This document shows positions 44,615 through 52,871 of a DNA stretch of 64,000 nucleotides, in pieces; position 1 is the stretch's first letter; each line of letters begins with the position of its first letter. The notes under the pieces are model-generated. The model did not search any database. It worked only from the letters and a program-made list of their open reading frames with translations, and was not told where the DNA came from. A program made the translations under genes and the position numbers. The DNA is from Leclercia adecarboxylata. Lineage in GTDB: Bacteria; Pseudomonadota; Gammaproteobacteria; Enterobacterales; Enterobacteriaceae. The stretch spans positions 4,154,001 through 4,218,000 of the forward strand of contig NZ_CP040889.1 of the NCBI RefSeq assembly GCF_006171285.1, in the 5' to 3' direction.

Positions 44615-45307
44615 TCAAAGCTTGTTGTAAGCAATGGACTCATGGATCAGCGCCTTACCCATGATGTACAGCTGGTCCTGATTTTCTTCTGTCACATACC
44701 AGTCTTTGTACGCCGGGTTATCGGAAAGTACAGCCAGCTGCAGGCCCTGCATTTGCAGGCGCTTGACGTGGAAGTGCTGCCCGAAGACAAACGCATACAC
44801 CCCGTCAACCTTGAAGTTCCTCACTGAAACGTCGAAGAAGAGGCGATCGCCAGACTGTATTGTCGGGCACATGCTGTCGCCATCAACAGTCATTACCTTC
44901 ACATCATGCTGAGTGCGGTTTCCAAAGAGGGATCGCGCGTGCTCAGTAGTGAACTCAATGGCGTGCAGAACTTCTACAAATTCCGAAATCATGAAAGAGC
45001 CTGGCCCCGCACTAACAGTCAGGTCGAGAACGTCGACGCGGAAAACGTCAGAGGCCGGATGTGCTGTTAAAGCGGCCACTGGGTATTTTGCGCCGTTATG
45101 CATAGATCCTTCGCCTGAGCTAAGCCAGTCAGGCATTACCCCAAGAGCGTTAGCAATATCAACAAGCTTGGTGGTCTGATTGGCCTTGCCAGTTTCAATC
45201 TTCTGAATGGCCGCTTGGCTAACCCCAACCAGATCCCCGAGAGCCTTTTGAGTAAGCCCCCGCGCAGATCGCGCTTCTTTAAGTCTTTCAGCAAGTGTCG
45301 TTTTCAT
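44615..45307 (-). CDS. cI: CI-type prophage repressor (HTH + S24 peptidase)
   Basis: 230 residues. An N-terminal XRE helix-turn-helix (LTQKALGDLVGVSQAAIQKIE, residues 18-38) is joined to a LexA-like self-cleavage domain. The scissile bond is Ala100-Gly101 in VSAGPGS, with nucleophile Ser145 in DGDSM and Lys182 in HVKRL, so RecA-stimulated cleavage and SOS induction are expected. It is transcribed from PRM toward the HipA-like gene. There is no ribosome site and the PRM -10 lies 7-8 bp upstream, so the message should be leaderless as in lambda. Confidence 0.95.
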   Translation of the reverse strand: MKTTLAERLKEARSARGLTQKALGDLVGVSQAAIQKIETGKANQTTKLVDIANALGVMPDWLSSGEGSMHNGAKYPVAALTAHPASDVFRVDVLDLTVSAGPGSFMISEFVEVLHAIEFTTEHARSLFGNRTQHDVKVMTVDGDSMCPTIQSGDRLFFDVSVRNFKVDGVYAFVFGQHFHVKRLQMQGLQLAVLSDNPAYKDWYVTEENQDQLYIMGKALIHESIAYNKL

Positions 45308-45314
45308 AATTTCA

Positions 45315-45343
45315 AATGTACAACCGTGGTTTTAATCCATCAA
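45315..45343 (-). promoter_or_regulatory. Repressor-maintenance promoter PRM
   Basis: Minus strand TTGATG - 17 bp - TACATT, with the -10 ending 7 bases before the A of the cI ATG. Transcription would begin at or next to the start codon. Confidence 0.8.
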
Positions 45344-45380
45344 ACGAAAATGGTTGTTGACTAAATACAACCATAGTTTT
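45320..45380. promoter_or_regulatory. Right operator: three repressor sites
   Basis: ACAACCGTGGTTTT (45320-45333), ACGAAAATGGTTGT (45344-45357) and ACAACCATAGTTTT (45367-45380) share ACAAC-N4-GTTkT, with centres 24 and 23 bp apart. The first lies in the PRM spacer, the last in the PR spacer, and the middle between the two promoters, as for OR3, OR2 and OR1 of lambda. Confidence 0.82.
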
Positions 45381-45385
45381 ATTCT
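45357..45385 (+). promoter_or_regulatory. Early rightward promoter PR
   Basis: TTGACT - 17 bp - TATTCT, back-to-back with PRM and overlapped by two operator sites. Drives cro, ydaT and the replication genes. Confidence 0.82.
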
Positions 45386-45412
45386 TCTTTCATATTCACT
45401 ACGGAGGTTGTT

Positions 45413-45643
45413 ATGAACCCAGTAATTAAAACCGCGATCAGTATCGTTGGTTCTCAGAAAAAACTGGGCGATGCCTGCGAAGTATCACAGCAGGCCGTTT
45501 ACAAGTGGCTGCACAACAAAGCAAAGGTCTCCCCTGAGCACGTTGGGAGCATTGTAAGCGCCACCGGTGGGGCGATTAAGGCTCACCAGATTCGCCCAGA
45601 CCTGCCGACTCTCTTCCCGAAGGTCGAGCAGTCAGCAGCTTAA
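45413..45643 (+). CDS. Cro-like regulator, YdaS family
   Basis: 76 residues: helix-turn-helix SQKKLGDACEVSQQAVYKWL followed by HVGSIVSATGG and a short tail. It resembles YdaS of the Rac prophage and other Cro-type proteins. First gene from PR, with GGAGG upstream, divergent from cI. Expected to bind the same operators and favour lytic growth. Confidence 0.88.
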   Translation: MNPVIKTAISIVGSQKKLGDACEVSQQAVYKWLHNKAKVSPEHVGSIVSATGGAIKAHQIRPDLPTLFPKVEQSAA

Positions 45644-45769
45644 TACCCAAAGCATTAACCGAACGGCCCGGTATATGGTCGGGTGCCCGGCGTGGTCAAG
45701 GTTGACTGTCAATGGTGCACGATAAACAACACCAATAAACATTAACTATTTCAAACAAATGGAACGTAT

Positions 45770-46309
45770 ATGCACTCACTTACTTATCAACAGAGTATCG
45801 GATTTTCTCCGGGCGTGATGATAAATCGCGCTCAGCAAAAACAAGAAGATAACCACGACGCGATCCGCAATGCGATCCGCTCATGGGCAGCGTCTCAGGG
45901 TCAGGACGTGGTGACGATGCTGATCGTCAATGAGTACCGGGAGCAGGGCGGGGTGGATATCACATTCCCCAAAGATGTAAGCAGGCAGCGCCAGAAGCTG
46001 TTCCGCTTCCTCGATAACCGCTTCGACTCCGAGCAGTACCGCGAGAACGTGCGCCAGCTGACACCGGCAATCATGGCCGTTCTGCCTATCGAGTACCGCA
46101 CAAAGCTGATTGGCGCTGACTGCAAACTGGTCAGGCTGGCTGAGGCTGAGAAGGAAATATCGGAAGCGAAGCAGGCCGTCATGCTGGACGCACCAGAGCA
46201 TCAGAAGCTGAAAGAGGTAAGCGAGGGTATAGCTGCACTGTTCAGGCTCATGCCGGACCAGGTAGGCCCGCTGATGACGATGGTCACATCAATGCTGGGA
46301 GTTATGTGA
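45770..46309 (+). CDS. YdaT-family protein (CII-position regulator/toxin family)
   Basis: 179 residues resembling Rac YdaT (AIRSWAASQGQDVVTMLIVNEY, then RQKLFRFLDNRF and LTPAIMAVLPIEYRTKL). YdaT has been described as a toxin whose production affects cell division, and by position it takes the place of CII. It follows the YdaS-like Cro gene, forming the usual ydaS-ydaT pair. The N-terminal about 25 residues before the conserved part are variable. Confidence 0.78.
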   Translation: MHSLTYQQSIGFSPGVMINRAQQKQEDNHDAIRNAIRSWAASQGQDVVTMLIVNEYREQGGVDITFPKDVSRQRQKLFRFLDNRFDSEQYRENVRQLTPAIMAVLPIEYRTKLIGADCKLVRLAEAEKEISEAKQAVMLDAPEHQKLKEVSEGIAALFRLMPDQVGPLMTMVTSMLGVM

Positions 46310-46405
46310 TGGGAAGTATCAAAAAAGCGAAAGCCCTTGAAGCGGTCACTTCAAAGGCCTTCTCAACACTGTGTTACGTCAACACATCCAACAGGAGTCA
46401 GTTTA

Positions 46406-46570
46406 ATGGTTAAGCGCAGAAAGTACCAGGAAAAAGAGGAACGACGCCATCCAGATTCACCAGACGGTCTTATCGTAGCAGCGTCCAAGAACCAGGCATT
46501 CGCAGAGCGCCTGATTGGAGTTATCCGCATCGCAATGGCTAAGTCAGGGGTGAAGCATGGGCGTCGTTAA
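46406..46570 (+). CDS. Small basic phage protein, 54 residues
   Basis: MVKRRKYQEKEERRHPDSPDG..., highly charged start and a helical second half (NQAFAERLIGVIRIAMAKSG). AGGAG precedes the ATG. It overlaps the start of the replication gene by 14 bp. Function unknown. Confidence 0.5.
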   Translation: MVKRRKYQEKEERRHPDSPDGLIVAASKNQAFAERLIGVIRIAMAKSGVKHGRR

Positions 46571-47387
46571 GTTAGCGGACTACAGGCCGTCTGAATCGGC
46601 CGTGGAGCGTCAGGTGGCAGATCTCGATGATGGGTATACCCGCATCGCTAACGAGCTGCTGGAAGCGGTTATGGCTGCCGATTTAACGGCTCGCCAGCTG
46701 AAGGTTGTTCTGGCGGTGATTCGCAAAACCTACGGGTTCGGTAAGAAGTTCGACCGCATCACCAATACCCAGATCGCGATGATGACCGGTATACACCACA
46801 CCCACGTATGCAAAGCCAAAAACGAGATGATCGCCATGAGCATCATCGTGACAAACGGCCATGCAATTGGCGTGAACAAGATAATTTCTGAGTGGAATTT
46901 CGAGGTTAGCCAAGTTAGCGAATCATTAGCTAAAACGGCTAACAAAACATTAGCCAAGTTAGCTAATGGGTATAAGCCAACTCAGCTAAACACAAAAGAA
47001 ACTATTCAAAAGAAAGAAAAGAAAGAAACCCCCTTACCCCCTGACGGGGGCGACGCTGGAAGTGAAAAACTTACAGCCAGAACCAAAGTCAGCATCGACT
47101 ACGAATCCTTCCTGGCAGCCTACAACACCGAAGTTGGCGAAAGGCTCCCACACGCGGTTACGGTCAACGAGAAACGCAAGCGTCGTCTGAAGAAAATCAT
47201 CCCCCAGCTCAAGACGCCAAACGTCGAAGGGTTCAGGGCGTACGTCCGGGCGTTCGTGCATCAGGCCAAGCCGTTTTACTTCGGGGATAACAACACAGGC
47301 TGGACAGCAGACTTCGATTTTCTGCTGAGAGACGACACGCTTACCGGAGTTCGGGAAGCAAAATTCGCTGACAGGGGGATGGCATGA
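46557..47387 (+). CDS. Phage replication protein O-like
   Basis: 276 residues. The N-terminal half is the phage replication protein O domain, a winged helix ([54 protein letters not shown]). A low-complexity linker at about residues 118-170 covers the DNA iterons, and the C-terminal half would contact the helicase. It initiates phage replication by binding the origin within its own gene and loading the DnaB-type helicase encoded next. Confidence 0.88.
   Translation: MGVVKLADYRPSESAVERQVADLDDGYTRIANELLEAVMAADLTARQLKVVLAVIRKTYGFGKKFDRITNTQIAMMTGIHHTHVCKAKNEMIAMSIIVTNGHAIGVNKIISEWNFEVSQVSESLAKTANKTLAKLANGYKPTQLNTKETIQKKEKKETPLPPDGGDAGSEKLTARTKVSIDYESFLAAYNTEVGERLPHAVTVNEKRKRRLKKIIPQLKTPNVEGFRAYVRAFVHQAKPFYFGDNNTGWTADFDFLLRDDTLTGVREAKFADRGMA
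46903..47032. other. Putative phage replication origin (iterons plus A/T-rich tract)
   Basis: TTAGCCAAGTTAGC occurs twice (46906-46919 and 46950-46963) with TTAGCTAA and inverted GGCTAAC units between them, followed by an A-rich purine tract (46986-47032). The layout of iterons next to an easily melted tract inside the O gene is that of lambda ori. Confidence 0.75.
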
Positions 47388-48751
47388 GACAGGATATCGA
47401 AGCAAGTGTGATTGGCGGGTTACTCCTCGGCGGCCTGACCCCGTCCGCAAGTGACGTTCTCGCCCGGATGGAAGCGGACGCTTTCACAATACCGGTCTAC
47501 CGGAAAGCCTTTGAGGTGATCCGCAAGCAGGCCCGGAACCGCAAACTGATTGACGCCCTGATGGTTGCCGAAGAGTGCGGTGACGCGCATTTCGCTGACA
47601 TCATGGAAACGGCCAGATCATGCCCCAGCGCCGCCAACCTGCGCGGATACGCCGGGATGCTTAGCGATCAGCATCAGCGCCGCATGTTCCTGAGCGCAAT
47701 CGACGAGCTGCGAGGCGACGTGAGCAACGGAACGCTGGATAACGCAGCCTCGGCAATGGACGAGCTTATGCGTCGCCTGAGCATCATCAGGAAGCCCAAA
47801 ACTGAGGTTGCCCCGGTACGGCTCGGTGATGTGCTGGACGACTACACCGACACGCTGGAGAACCGGCTGAAGAACGGCGATGAGTCCGACACCCTGAAAA
47901 CCGGAATCGACGAGCTGGACGCCATCACTGGCGGGATGAATGCGGAAGACCTGGTGATTATCGCGGCTCGCCCGGGCATGGGTAAGACCGAGCTGGCGCT
48001 GAAGATTGCGGAAGGGGTGGCAAGCCGTCCTATGCCTGGCACCGACAGTCTGCGTGGTGTGCTGATTTTCAGCATGGAGATGAGCAACCTGCAAATTGCC
48101 GAGCGCAGCATTGCCGGACGGGAAAATATGTCCGTCAGCGTTCTGCGTAACCCGTCAAACATGGACGACGAAGGCTGGGCGCGGGTTTATAACGCCATCT
48201 GCCACCTGAAAGACCTCGATGTCTGGATGGTCGATGCGTCGAAACTGACCGTTGAAGAGATCCGCAGCATTGCCGAACGGCACAAGCAGGAACATCCGTC
48301 ACTGTCGCTTATCCTGGTTGACTATCTCGGCCTGATATCCAAGCCGAAAGCCGACCGTAACGACCTGGCGATCGCCCATATCTCCGGCAGCCTGAAAGCA
48401 ATGGCGAAGGATTTAAAGTGTCCGGTCATCTCTCTGAGCCAGCTTTCCCGTTACGTTGAGAAGCGCCCAAACAAGCGCCCGACCAACGCCGACCTGCGCG
48501 ACTCCGGCAGCATTGAGCAGGACGCAGACAGCATCATCATGCTCTACCGCGAGGCTGTGTACGACGAGCATTCTCCGGCAGCGCCATATGCCGAGGTCAT
48601 CGTGACCAAAAACCGCTTCGGTACGCTCGGCACCGTTTACCAGAAATTCGTGAACGGTCACTTCATGCCATGCGATCAGGACGAAGTTCGCCGTATCTCA
48701 ACCAGCAAGCCATCTACCAGCAAGCGCTACACGAAAGGGGCTGACGTATGA
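47384..48751 (+). CDS. DnaB-type replicative helicase
   Basis: 455 residues. An N-terminal DnaB-like domain ([13 protein letters not shown], about residues 1-120) and a RecA-like helicase core: Walker [11 protein letters not shown], Walker [17 protein letters not shown] and [17 protein letters not shown]. It makes the phage independent of host DnaB for unwinding, unlike lambda P, which recruits the host enzyme. ATGA overlap with the O-like gene. Confidence 0.94.
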   Translation: MRQDIEASVIGGLLLGGLTPSASDVLARMEADAFTIPVYRKAFEVIRKQARNRKLIDALMVAEECGDAHFADIMETARSCPSAANLRGYAGMLSDQHQRRMFLSAIDELRGDVSNGTLDNAASAMDELMRRLSIIRKPKTEVAPVRLGDVLDDYTDTLENRLKNGDESDTLKTGIDELDAITGGMNAEDLVIIAARPGMGKTELALKIAEGVASRPMPGTDSLRGVLIFSMEMSNLQIAERSIAGRENMSVSVLRNPSNMDDEGWARVYNAICHLKDLDVWMVDASKLTVEEIRSIAERHKQEHPSLSLILVDYLGLISKPKADRNDLAIAHISGSLKAMAKDLKCPVISLSQLSRYVEKRPNKRPTNADLRDSGSIEQDADSIIMLYREAVYDEHSPAAPYAEVIVTKNRFGTLGTVYQKFVNGHFMPCDQDEVRRISTSKPSTSKRYTKGADV

Positions 48752-49080
48752 ACACAGCAATGCAAATCATCATGAACTCAGATTATCGCGAGTTCCCTGA
48801 AACCCTCCTGACGCTGGAGTTATGCCGCGCCACTGCCCGTGCTGACGGTCGCAAGATTGGCGAATCACTCCGGGCCTGCGCAAAGGTGAAGGCTCGCCAG
48901 GCGAAGAACCGCAATCTCTACAACACGCTGATCGAGATGTCCCGCAGCCAGTTCCCGGAAGTGCAGATGACCCGCATCCGCGGCTGCGTAGACCGGATGG
49001 AGAAGGCGCTGAGCCGTGAAGTCGGCAACATGACCCTGACCGAGGATAACTTGCGCGAACTGCGCGGGGAGGCTGCATGA
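48748..49080 (+). CDS. Hypothetical phage protein after the helicase, 110 residues
   Basis: Helical protein with [22 protein letters not shown] and a long C-terminal helix. No motif recognised. Overlaps both neighbours by four bases; expressed with the replication genes. Confidence 0.65.
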   Translation: MNTAMQIIMNSDYREFPETLLTLELCRATARADGRKIGESLRACAKVKARQAKNRNLYNTLIEMSRSQFPEVQMTRIRGCVDRMEKALSREVGNMTLTEDNLRELRGEAA

Positions 49081-49397
49081 AACACTCCAGCCAATACGCT
49101 GAAATCATCCAGTACATAACCAAACACCCCGGCTGCTACATGTCTGATATCCGTCGCGACACATCCATCCAGAAAGGGGCGATAGCTTCGGCGTTATGTG
49201 AACTCACCAGGGTTAAGACTCTGCGTCGCGAGGGCTTCGAGAAGCGATACCGCTACTTCATTGCTCGCCCGGAAAGCCTGCCAATTATCGGGCCGAAGCG
49301 GATTCCAAAGCAGCCAAACCGTGACACAGCCAACCCTTTAACCAACCTATTCAATCAGTGCCTGGCATCAGTCAGGGGCGGGAGAGCAGAAGTATGA
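49077..49397 (+). CDS. Winged-helix-like phage protein, 106 residues
   Basis: The first 65 residues look like a winged helix-turn-helix (EIIQYITKHPGCYMSDIRRDT, GAIASALCELTRV, then the wing RREGFEKRYRYFIA). The tail is Pro/Asn-rich. Likely a DNA-binding accessory factor; exact role unknown. A terminator lies about 50 bp downstream. Confidence 0.6.
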   Translation: MKHSSQYAEIIQYITKHPGCYMSDIRRDTSIQKGAIASALCELTRVKTLRREGFEKRYRYFIARPESLPIIGPKRIPKQPNRDTANPLTNLFNQCLASVRGGRAEV

Positions 49398-49443
49398 GCG
49401 TGAAACGTTATAATGTTGAGCAGGCGGCGCCGCAGTAACAACA

Positions 49444-49470
49444 ACAGGCCTCTCCGGAGGCCTTTTTCTC
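49444..49470 (+). terminator. Terminator upstream of the nin region
   Basis: AGGCCTC-TCCG-GAGGCCT followed by TTTTCTC. It resembles a tR2-type stop inside the early-right operon that is passed by antiterminated polymerase. Confidence 0.85.
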
Positions 49471-49558
49471 GCGTTGATAATTCAATATCAGTGAGCGATA
49501 ATAACAACGCACCGGCCTGAACACCCGGTGTCCCCTGCGCATATAATGGGGACGTTAT

Positions 49559-49654
49559 ATGCGACCACAATCTGAACATCTTCACCTGTCACCGATGCAT
49601 AAATGCACCGGCGATTTTCTGCATTCTGCGTTACCTCTCGGGGGTGGCGTATGA
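49559..49654 (+). CDS. Possible 31-residue leader peptide of ninB
   Basis: MRPQSEHLHLSPMHKC..., with GGGGA six bases upstream and a TGA that overlaps the ninB ATG. The coupling and spacing are those of a real small gene, but there is no homologue I recognise. Confidence 0.3.
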   Translation: MRPQSEHLHLSPMHKCTGDFLHSALPLGGGV

Positions 49655-50088
49655 AGCAGCCAATTTTCTACCTCCGCGACGAACGCGTTCGCAATAACCT
49701 CATCGACTACATCAGGAAGCTGCCCGTTAACGACGCTATGCCGCTCGTGGTGAAGTTTTCTGAGGCTGACCGCACTCTCGCCCAAAACGACCTCTTCCAC
49801 GCTCTCTGCGGCGATACAGCGAAGCAATTGCAGTGGGCTGGCAAGTCACGCGACCTCGCTTCCTGGAAAGTCCTGTACGTCTCAGGCCATGCCATTGCTA
49901 CCGGAAAGCCGGGCGAAGTAGTGCCGGGTCTGGAAGGGGAGTTCTGCGCCATCCGTGAAAGCACCGCTAAGATGGGCATCCGCCGCATGACCAGCCTCAT
50001 CGAATACAGCCAGGCGTTTGCCGTGCAGAACGGCGTGCAGCTCCGCGAGGTTCGCTACTCAGGTGATTACTTCGGGAGGGTTGCGTAA
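49651..50088 (+). CDS. ninB: NinB recombination protein
   Basis: 145 residues of the NinB/Orf family (MKQPIFYLRDERVRNNLIDY, SEADRTLAQNDLFHALCGD, GEFCAIRESTAKMGIRRMTSLIEY). Lambda Orf is a single-strand DNA-binding recombination mediator replacing RecFOR. The ATG at 49651 is used; the frame extends 16 codons upstream without support. Confidence 0.92.
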   Translation: MKQPIFYLRDERVRNNLIDYIRKLPVNDAMPLVVKFSEADRTLAQNDLFHALCGDTAKQLQWAGKSRDLASWKVLYVSGHAIATGKPGEVVPGLEGEFCAIRESTAKMGIRRMTSLIEYSQAFAVQNGVQLREVRYSGDYFGRVA

Positions 50089-50258
50089 TGGCTAGTCCTC
50101 TCGCTCGCATCATCACCAATGAAATCTACCGAGTCCGGACACGCCGCAAGCGTAAGCCGGAACTCAAACCATCCGAAATCCCAACCCTCAGGGGCTACAC
50201 CGCCCGTCTCGTCGATCAGAAATGGCTGCGCCTGGCAGCAAGGAGGAATCATGCGTAA
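50088..50258 (+). CDS. ninE: NinE-family protein
   Basis: 56 residues; the second half (KRKPELKPSEIPTLRGYTA followed by QKWLRLAARR) aligns with lambda NinE. Function unknown. The ATG overlaps the ninB stop (TAATG) and the end overlaps ninG by eight bases. Confidence 0.75.
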   Translation: MASPLARIITNEIYRVRTRRKRKPELKPSEIPTLRGYTARLVDQKWLRLAARRNHA

Positions 50259-50850
50259 GCCAGCCCGCCGCAAGTGCAAAGTATGCGGAGAGAAATTCAT
50301 CCCGCAATACGACAACATCCGTTGGTGCTGCCCGGCTCACGGCGCTATCTACGCGCTGGAGCTGCGAGCTAAGGAGAAGATTAAGGCTGAGGCGAAGCAC
50401 ATCAGGGAGAAGCATCAGGCTGAGAAAGAAAGCCGGGATCGGCAGGCCAAAAAACGCCTCGAGGTTAAGCCGCTAAGTTACTTCGCAAAGCAGGCGCAGC
50501 AAGCGTTCAACGAGTTTATCCGGTACCGGGATCGGCATCTGCCGTGCATCAGCTGCGGTCGCCACCATGACGGGCAATACCACGCAGGACATTACCGCAC
50601 GACAGGCGCTAACCCTGAGTTGCGCTTCAATGAGGATAACTGCCATCGCCAGTGCGCCCCCTGCAATAACCACCTCTCCGGTAACCTGACGGCATATCGC
50701 CCAGCGCTGATCGCCAAAATTGGTCAGGCCCGTTTTGAGGCCCTCATGGGCCCGCACGAATTACCGAAATGGAAGCGTGACGACTACATCCGGATCCGCG
50801 ATGAGTATCGCGCAAAACTCAAAGAACTTAAGCAGCAGGAGGCAGCATGA
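50251..50850 (+). CDS. ninG: NinG (Rap) recombination nuclease
   Basis: 199 residues. An N-terminal zinc finger (CKVCGEKFIPQ..RWCCPAHG), a charged coiled coil, and an HNH-like C-terminal domain with CISCGRHHDGQYHAGHYR and NCHRQCAPCNNHLSGN. Rap is a structure-specific endonuclease acting on D-loops and Holliday junctions in Red recombination. ATG at 50251 with AGGAGG upstream. Confidence 0.94.
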   Translation: MRKPARRKCKVCGEKFIPQYDNIRWCCPAHGAIYALELRAKEKIKAEAKHIREKHQAEKESRDRQAKKRLEVKPLSYFAKQAQQAFNEFIRYRDRHLPCISCGRHHDGQYHAGHYRTTGANPELRFNEDNCHRQCAPCNNHLSGNLTAYRPALIAKIGQARFEALMGPHELPKWKRDDYIRIRDEYRAKLKELKQQEAA

Positions 50851-51230
50851 GCACAGAAACCGAAATAGAACTGGGTAAGGTTGTCGCATTCCCGACAAAG
50901 AATAACGACCTGCAGGATGGGTTGGTAATTCAGCGTGAAGGCCAAAAGGTGATGTGCATGCATTCCGCTGTTTGGGTGAACGAAAAGGACAGGACGCTAC
51001 GCTGCCGTAAGTGCGAAACGTTAATTGACCCCTTTGACTACCTGATGACGCTCTGCGACCAGGAGTCTCGCTACTGGGAAAGCGTTAAGTATCTTCGCCG
51101 GGAAGAAAAGCAGCGCCGCCAGAATATCGAGAAGCTGATTCAGATCGAGAAGAACGCCAAATCACGGATCCGCCGCGCTGGTGAGAAGTCACCGCTACCG
51201 CTCTGGCAGAACGAGAGGGTAGAGGAATGA
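50847..51230 (+). CDS. Hypothetical nin-region protein with a zinc-binding motif, 127 residues
   Basis: MCMHSAVWV..LRCRKCETLIDP carries a C-x-H and C-x2-C arrangement that could bind zinc, followed by a coiled-coil tail rich in Arg/Glu/Lys. Function unknown. ATGA overlap with ninG. Confidence 0.6.
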   Translation: MSTETEIELGKVVAFPTKNNDLQDGLVIQREGQKVMCMHSAVWVNEKDRTLRCRKCETLIDPFDYLMTLCDQESRYWESVKYLRREEKQRRQNIEKLIQIEKNAKSRIRRAGEKSPLPLWQNERVEE

Positions 51231-51343
51231 CCCGTGACCAGATAGCCCGATACCAGGCCGAAAGCGTCATGCGCGCCAAACAGCCGCCAGTAGCAAAGCA
51301 CAGCCAGACCGAAACCAAACAGCCGATTAAGGAAGCCGCATGA
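51227..51343 (+). CDS. Small protein upstream of Q, 38 residues
   Basis: MTRDQIARYQAESVMRAKQP..., helical start and polar tail. GAGG precedes the ATG and both ends overlap neighbouring genes by four bases, which supports it despite its size. No function recognised. Confidence 0.5.
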   Translation: MTRDQIARYQAESVMRAKQPPVAKHSQTETKQPIKEAA

Positions 51344-52119
51344 ACCTTGAAAGCACAGTGAAATTCCATTCTCCTAAATCGCCGCAGCTGTCGGACTCTC
51401 CAAGGGCTACCGCGTCTGATGCGCTAACAGGTACTGATGTCATGGCGGCGTTCGGAATGGTTCAAAGCCGCTCTCCCCTTGGATTCAGTGCTTTTAGCGG
51501 AAAGATGGATCTGAGCGATGCCGATAAAAAGAAAGCCGTTCAGCTGCTAATGCAATACGGGCTGAAGCACTGCGATAAGGTTGCTGCCTTCCGAAAGATC
51601 GAAGCCAATGTTAAGGGCAAGGTTCTGCAAACGCTCGCAACTTTTGCGTACCAGGATTATTGCCGCTCGGCCGCAAGTGAAGTCGCCTGCTCATGCTGTA
51701 AAGGGCGTGGCGTAATCAGGAAAGAGGCGTTGGTGGTTAAGCATCCCGGCTGCGGAGAGAAAACACCGGCAAAAACAGCTAATGAACAGGTAGAAGAGAC
51801 GTGCACCAAATGCAGAGGGCGCGGAGTCATATCAACATCCTGCGTTAAGTGCAGAGGAAGGGGTGTTGCAATGGATCGCAAGAAGTCAGAGGAGCAGGGC
51901 GTGCCAGTTATGAGCGCATGCCGCCAATGCTCAGGAAGAGGTTACGAGCGCCTTCCTGCGTCGTCCTGCTACCGAGCCATCTGTCAATTTACTGATGCCA
52001 TATCACCTGGTGTATGGGACAAGGCCGTTAAGCCATTCTATGAGGCTCTGATTGCCGAGATTGAAAAAGCGGAATCCTCAGCAAATGCGATTTTATCGAA
52101 AGTTACCAGCAAAGTTTGA
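51340..52119 (+). CDS. Antitermination protein Q (Antiterm family, DnaJ-like zinc fingers)
   Basis: 259 residues. The middle contains four CxxCxGxG-type motifs (CSCCKGRGV, CTKCRGRGV, SCVKCRGRGV, CRQCSGRGY) as in one class of lambdoid Q proteins; flanking helical parts (KKKAVQLLMQYGLKHCDK, and the C-terminal YRAICQFTDAI) match the family. It would bind near the late promoter just downstream and allow RNA polymerase through the tR'-like terminator into the lysis and head genes. Confidence 0.85.
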   Translation: MNLESTVKFHSPKSPQLSDSPRATASDALTGTDVMAAFGMVQSRSPLGFSAFSGKMDLSDADKKKAVQLLMQYGLKHCDKVAAFRKIEANVKGKVLQTLATFAYQDYCRSAASEVACSCCKGRGVIRKEALVVKHPGCGEKTPAKTANEQVEETCTKCRGRGVISTSCVKCRGRGVAMDRKKSEEQGVPVMSACRQCSGRGYERLPASSCYRAICQFTDAISPGVWDKAVKPFYEALIAEIEKAESSANAILSKVTSKV

Positions 52120-52138
52120 TTCCGATAACGATTGCAGC

Positions 52139-52167
52139 TTGCACAATGACGAAAGTTAGAATATCAT
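52139..52167 (+). promoter_or_regulatory. Candidate late promoter PR'
   Basis: TTGCAC - 17 bp - TATCAT between Q and a terminator. A second possibility with TATAAA as -10 lies about 30 bp further. Either would start the late transcript just before the terminator, as in lambda. Confidence 0.5.
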
Positions 52168-52211
52168 CGCCCTAACACTATAAATCCGTGAATTGTTACG
52201 GTAAAGAATTC

Positions 52212-52242
52212 AAGCCTGAGGTTAACGCCTCGGGCTTTTTAT
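52212..52242 (+). terminator. tR'-like terminator before the late genes
   Basis: AAGCCTGAGG-TTAACG-CCTCGGGCTT (10-bp stem, one G-T pair) followed by a T run. It directly precedes the tRNA and is the expected target of Q antitermination. Confidence 0.85.
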
Positions 52243-52318
52243 TTGCCTGTAGCTCAGTGGAAAGAGCAACCGCCTTCTAAGCGGTTGGTCGCTGGTTCGA
52301 ATCCAGCCAGGCGAACCA
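52243..52318 (+). tRNA. tRNA-Arg(UCU)
   Basis: 76 nt including encoded CCA. Acceptor TTGCCTG/CAGGCGA (one wobble), D-arm GCTC-AGTGGAAA-GAGC, anticodon arm ACCGC-CTTCTAA-GCGGT with anticodon TCT, variable TGGTC, T-arm GCTGG-TTCGAAT-CCAGC. It reads AGA codons, rare in enterobacteria. It is transcribed as the first element of the late operon. Confidence 0.95.
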
Positions 52319-52472
52319 GAACCCACTACCTGGGACTATAAGCGCATAGCGCAACGCAGCACCCATCGATTGGCGTACCAGAACCCGCCTTTTTTATTCA
52401 GGCCGCAGGCAATCACCCTCAAATGCCACGTAGCCCTCGTGTCTGACGGCCTTCTCTACACATGGACCACCT
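52319..52472 (+). other. Late leader between tRNA and holin with a tRNA 3'-end remnant
   Basis: The sequence GGCGTACCAGAACCCGCC near 52372-52389 repeats the end of the tRNA and its flank (GGCGAACCAGAACCC at 52310-52324) with one change. There is no second cloverleaf between them. This looks like the leftover of a deleted tandem tRNA. Otherwise nothing is seen. Confidence 0.45.
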
Positions 52473-52871
52473 ATGTCTGAACCTCTAACCATTGCTGGCG
52501 GTGTAACGTCCGCAACAATCGGAGTGACGTTCGCATCTCTGTTCCCCGAGGCAACGCCCGGCGTAATGCTGTGCGCGCTGGCTGGCGCAGCAATGTACGT
52601 TCTGACATCCGATCCACACCAACTGTGGAAGCAGTTCCTGTTCGCCGTCATCAGCTTTGTCGGCGGGGTATTCTTCTCGGTGCCTATGGCGAAGATACTG
52701 GCCGGGGTGATTAACACCGCCCTTGGCCTGTTGCAGCCACCAGTAAGCATCGAAGTATCCCCGAACATTGGCGCGCTGGTTTCCGCTTCCATCTCTGTCG
52801 CAGTCCTGCTTCGCATCCTCGCAAAATCAAAACGGGGGAAAATGCCGGGACTGGAGGAGGAAGGTAAATGA
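52473..52871 (+). CDS. Holin-like membrane protein
   Basis: 132 residues with three or four hydrophobic segments (about residues 8-45, 53-75 and 98-115) and a charged C-terminus (KSKRGKMPGLEEEGK). Placed directly before a second small membrane protein and the endolysin, so it most likely forms the membrane lesion that starts lysis. It overlaps the next gene by four bases. Confidence 0.8.
   Translation: MSEPLTIAGGVTSATIGVTFASLFPEATPGVMLCALAGAAMYVLTSDPHQLWKQFLFAVISFVGGVFFSVPMAKILAGVINTALGLLQPPVSIEVSPNIGALVSASISVAVLLRILAKSKRGKMPGLEEEGK

Noticed and set aside
44615..45307. cI as a HipB antitoxin for the HipA-like kinase
   Set aside because: It is a full-length S24 self-cleaving repressor with phage operators; an interaction with the kinase is possible but not shown by sequence.
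45413..46309. YdaS-YdaT as a classical toxin-antitoxin system
   Set aside because: Position in the PR operon and the operator layout show that they act as Cro/CII-type lytic regulators; the toxin label comes from overexpression of Rac genes.
49394..49438. 14-codon frame ATGAGCGTGAAACG... after the winged-helix gene
   Set aside because: Too short to judge; starts inside the previous gene with no independent support.
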